This document shows positions 3,750-6,565 of a stretch of DNA of 6,565 nucleotides, piece after piece. The notes under the pieces were generated by a model. It was not told where the DNA came from, searched no databases, and worked only from the letters and a program-made list of their open reading frames with translations. Each line of letters begins with the position of its first letter. The stretch's first letter is position 1. A program made the position numbers and the translations under genes. The DNA is from CAZYBG01 sp964645155. GTDB taxonomy: Bacteria; Pseudomonadota; Alphaproteobacteria; Rhodobacterales; Rhodobacteraceae. Location of the stretch: NCBI GenBank assembly GCA_964645155.1, contig CAZYBG010000138.1:1-6565 (forward strand), read 5' to 3'.

Positions 3750-6565
3750 TCAGTCGCGGCTTTCGGGCGTCTCGACGAGGAAGTCCTCGGCCTCGGTCTC
3801 GATCACGTCGTCCATCATCGGCGCCGCCAGCGCCGCCGCGGCCTCGGCTTCGGCGCGGCGCTGCTCGATCACCGTCTGGTCGCGTTCCGACGCGATCCGC
3901 CGGATCCGCGTCGTCGCGCCACCCGTGCCGGCCGGGATCAGCCGGCCGACGATGACGTTCTCCTTCAGCCCGACAAGCTTGTCGCGCTTGCCCTGGACGG
4001 CCGCCTCGGTGAGGACGCGGGTCGTCTCCTGGAACGAGGCCGCCGAGATGAAGCTGCGGGTCTGCAGCGACGCCTTGGTGATGCCCAGCAGCACCGGCGC
4101 CCCCTTGGCGGGACGCAGGCCCTGGCCTTCCGCCTTGGCGTTGATCTCGTCGAACTCGATCCGGTCGAGCTGCTCGCCCGGCAGCAGGGTCGTGTCGCCG
4201 GACTCGATCACCTCGATCTTCTGCAGCATCTGCCGCACGATGACCTCGATGTGCTTGTCGTTGATCTTCACGCCCTGGAGCCGGTAGACGTCCTGCACCT
4301 CGTCGATCAGGTAGTCGGCCAGCGCCTCGACCCCGAGGATCCGCAGGATGTCGTGCGGCGCGGGGTTGCCGTCCATGATGTAGTCGCCCTTCTGCACGAA
4401 GTCGCCTTCCTGCACCGGGATGTGCTTGCCCTTGGGCACCATGTACTCGACCGGCTGGAACGTGTCGTCGGTCGGCTCGATCGTGATGCGGCGCTTGTTC
4501 TTGTAGTCCTTGCCGAAGCGCACGTAGCCGTCGATCTCGGCAATGATCGCGTGGTCCTTCGGACGACGCGCCTCGAAGAGTTCCGCCACCCGCGGCAGAC
4601 CGCCGGTGATGTCCTTCGTCTTGGCACCCTCGCGCGGGATCCGCGCCACGACGTCACCGGCCCGGAGCTCGGCGCCGTCCTCGAGCGACAGGATCGCATC
4701 GACCGACATCGGGTAGCTGACCGGTGCGCCGGCGTCGTTGCGCACCGGCTCGCCCGTCGCGGCGTCCATCACGATGACCTCGGGCTTGAGGTCCGAGCCG
4801 CGGGGCACGCTGCGCCAGTCCGACACGATCTTCTGTGTCATGCCGGTCGCATCGTCCGTATCCTCGCGGATCGAGAGGCCCGAGACGAGGTCGACGAACT
4901 TTGCCACGCCCGACTTCTCGGCGATGATCGGCAGCGTGTAGGGGTCCCATTCGAAAAGCTTGGCGCCCCGCTTCACCGCCTGGCCGTCCTTGACGAACAG
5001 CTTGGAGCCGTAGCCGATCTTGTGCGCGGCACGCTCCTGGCCCTTGTCGTCGATGATGGCGACCGACATGTTCCGGCCGGTCACGATCAGGTCGCCCGCC
5101 GCGTTCGCGATGGTCGTGGCGTTGCGGAACTCGACCTTGCCCTCCTGGCTGGCCTCGAGGAACGACTGCTGGCCGCCCTGCGCGATCCCGCCGATGTGGA
5201 ACGTCCGCATCGTGAGCTGGGTCCCCGGCTCGCCGATCGACTGCGCGGCGATGATGCCGACGGCCTCGCCGACGTTCACCATGGTCCCGCGGGCGAGGTC
5301 GCGCCCATAGCACATCGCGCAGACGCCTTCATCGGCCTCGCAGGTGAGCGGCGACCGGATCCTGACCGCCACGACACCGGCGTTGTCGATGAGATCGGCC
5401 TTGCGCTCGTCGATCAGCTCGCCCTCACTTACGAGAACCTCGTCGGCGGCCGGCCGCAGGACATCCTCAGCCGCGACGCGGCCGAGGATCCTCTCGGACA
5501 GCGACGAGACCACCTCGCCGTCGTTCACCGCGGCCTTGGCCGTGATGAAGCGGTCGGTGCCGCAGTCCTTGCTGCGCACGATGCAGTCCTGCGCGACGTC
5601 GACGAGACGGCGGGTCAGATAGCCCGAGTTCGCCGTCTTGAGCGCGGTGTCGGCCAGACCCTTGCGGGCGCCGTGGGTCGAGTTGAAGTACTCGAGCACC
5701 GTCAGGCCTTCCTTGAAGTTCGAGATGATCGGCGTCTCGATGATCTCGCCCGAAGGCTTGGCCATCAGGCCGCGCATCCCAGCGAGCTGCTTCATCTGGT
5801 TCTTCGAACCGCGTGCNNNNNNNNNNCCCACGCATACCCGCCAGCTGGCGGATCTGCGCCGCGGAACCGCGCGCGCCGGAATCGGCCATCATGAAGATCG
5901 AGTTGACCTGCTGGCCGCCGGTGCGGGTTGCCTGCGTCTTGGACGCAGAGTCCATCATCGCATCAGCGACCTTGTCGGTGCAACTCGACCAAGCATCGAC
6001 AACCTTGTTGTACTTCTCGCCGCGCGTGATCAGCCCTTCCGAATACTGACGTTCGTAGTCAGATACGAGATCCTTGGTCGCATCGACCAGCCGCTTCTTG
6101 GCTTCCGGCACGACCATGTCGTCCTTGCCGAACGAGATGCCGGCCTTGCAGGCCTCGCGGAAGCCGACTTCCNNNNNNNNNNGCGGTAGACTTCGTCGAT
6201 GACCTTGCCGATGGCCTTCTTGGTCAGCAGCGTGTTGACCAGGTCAGGGCTGATGCCCTTGGCGCGCGGCAGGATGTTGGCCACCATAAAGCGGCCAGGC
6301 GTGGTGTCGATGATGCTTCGCATCGGTTTGCCGTCGGCATCTGTACCATGATACATCGCCCGCACTTTCGAATGCAGGGTCACAAGGCCAGCGTCCAGCG
6401 CATGCTCGATCTCGGCCACATCAGAGAAGACCATCCCCTCCCCCGGCTCGCCCTTCTGGTCGAGCGATAGGTAGTAGAGGCCGAGGATGATGTCCTGGGA
6501 CGGAACAATGATCGGCTTGCCGTTGGCGGGCGAGAGGATATTGTTGGTCGACATCATCAGCACGC
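3750..6565 (-). CDS. rpoC: DNA-directed RNA polymerase subunit beta', C-terminal two thirds, with two assembly gaps
   Basis: RpoC is the catalytic-cleft subunit of RNA polymerase, about 1,400 residues in alphaproteobacteria. The window opens at LMMSTNNILSPANG, roughly 20 residues after the NADFDGD magnesium motif, so the N-terminal third is outside. Three pieces in different frames make up the gene. 6183-6565 ends at EVYR; 5827-6171 runs from EVGFREACKAG to QLAGMRG; 3750-5816 continues from ARGSKNQ to the TGA at 3750-3752. The last holds the bridge helix (STHGARKGLADTALKTANSG, about 5586-5681), the second zinc site (Cys codons at 5562-5564, 5340-5342, 5319-5321 and 5310-5312) and the trigger loop (GEPGTQLTMRTFHIGG, about 5187-5234). 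The frame changes are caused by the two N runs, not by mutation. The first gap shows a non-identical duplicated segment and a GC shift, so 5827-6565 may belong to another genome. Downstream hairpins probably end the rpoBC transcript. Confidence 0.95.
5817..5826. other. Assembly gap (10 N) with overlapping, non-identical flanks in rpoC
   Basis: The run of ten Ns is a scaffold placeholder, not a measured gap. The 48 bases on each side (5769-5816 and 5827-5874) encode the same RpoC segment, ARGSKNQMKQLAGMRG and ARGSAAQIRQLAGMRG. By my count the two agree at 32 of 48 bases and 12 of 16 residues. Known RpoC proteins have this segment once, so the two contigs overlap in homology but not in sequence. 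Confidence 0.9.
6173..6182. other. Assembly gap (10 N) with missing rpoC sequence
   Basis: The piece to the right ends exactly after the codons for EVYR, and the piece to the left resumes at one base plus EVGFREACKAG. In E. coli RpoC the corresponding points are separated by about 15 residues (including TVIFADQIM), so about 44 bases are missing where ten Ns are shown. This accounts for the apparent frame change. Confidence 0.85.

Noticed and set aside
5769..5874. A genuine tandem duplication of a segment within RpoC
   Set aside because: The copies flank an N placeholder, differ at a third of bases, and would insert residues next to the bridge helix of an essential enzyme; a faulty contig join is simpler.
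3555..5894. A 779-codon open frame on the plus strand opposite rpoC
   Set aside because: It is antisense to unmistakable rpoC, runs through the N gap, and is made of Arg/Asp/Leu-rich low-complexity sequence typical of the shadow frame of a GC-rich gene.
1..6565. CRISPR array, tRNA, rRNA, insertion sequence or phage genes
   Set aside because: I looked for regularly spaced repeats, tRNA-like cloverleafs and transposase or phage motifs on both strands and found none.

Overview
The window looks like chromosomal DNA from a GC-rich alphaproteobacterium, most likely of the Rhodobacteraceae/Rhodobacterales. This rests on the RpoC and S12 protein sequences, the high GC content and the presence of an exosortase E / VPEID-CTERM pair. 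The frame is two halves of a universal transcription/translation cluster, both on the minus strand. The 3' two thirds of rpoC lies at the right (3750-6565, 5' end outside the window). The first 50 codons of rpsL lie at the left (1-151). These genes are often near neighbours in proteobacteria; here about 3.6 kb separates them.

The inserted segment holds three genes. Reading in the direction of rpoC: a DMT/EamA-family transporter (3588-2665, minus), then an exosortase E/CAAX-protease fusion, xrtE (2591-996, minus). Convergent with it, separated by one strong hairpin at 967-991, is a small secreted protein of 97 residues ending in a VPEID-CTERM sorting signal (662-955, plus). The enzyme and its probable sole substrate therefore sit tail to tail. 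The expected route is: Sec export of the small protein, retention by its C-terminal helix, recognition of VPEID by exosortase E, then cleavage or transfer, leaving a Gly/His-rich peptide of about 40 residues. Its role is not known to me.

The non-coding stretches carry signals. A near-ideal housekeeping promoter (TTGACA, 17 bp, TATATC) at 364-392 drives rpsL with a leader of about 200 nt. Between rpoC and the transporter there are strong hairpins. One forms a 16-pair RNA stem that buries the transporter's Shine-Dalgarno sequence next to its start codon.

The rpoC part is damaged by assembly. Two 10-N runs (5817-5826, 6173-6182) shift the apparent reading frame. At the first, both flanks encode the same 16-residue segment with different sequences, and GC falls from about 68% to about 58-61% beyond it. 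The piece from 5827 to 6565 probably comes from another genome or strain, so the scaffold should be treated as possibly chimeric there.
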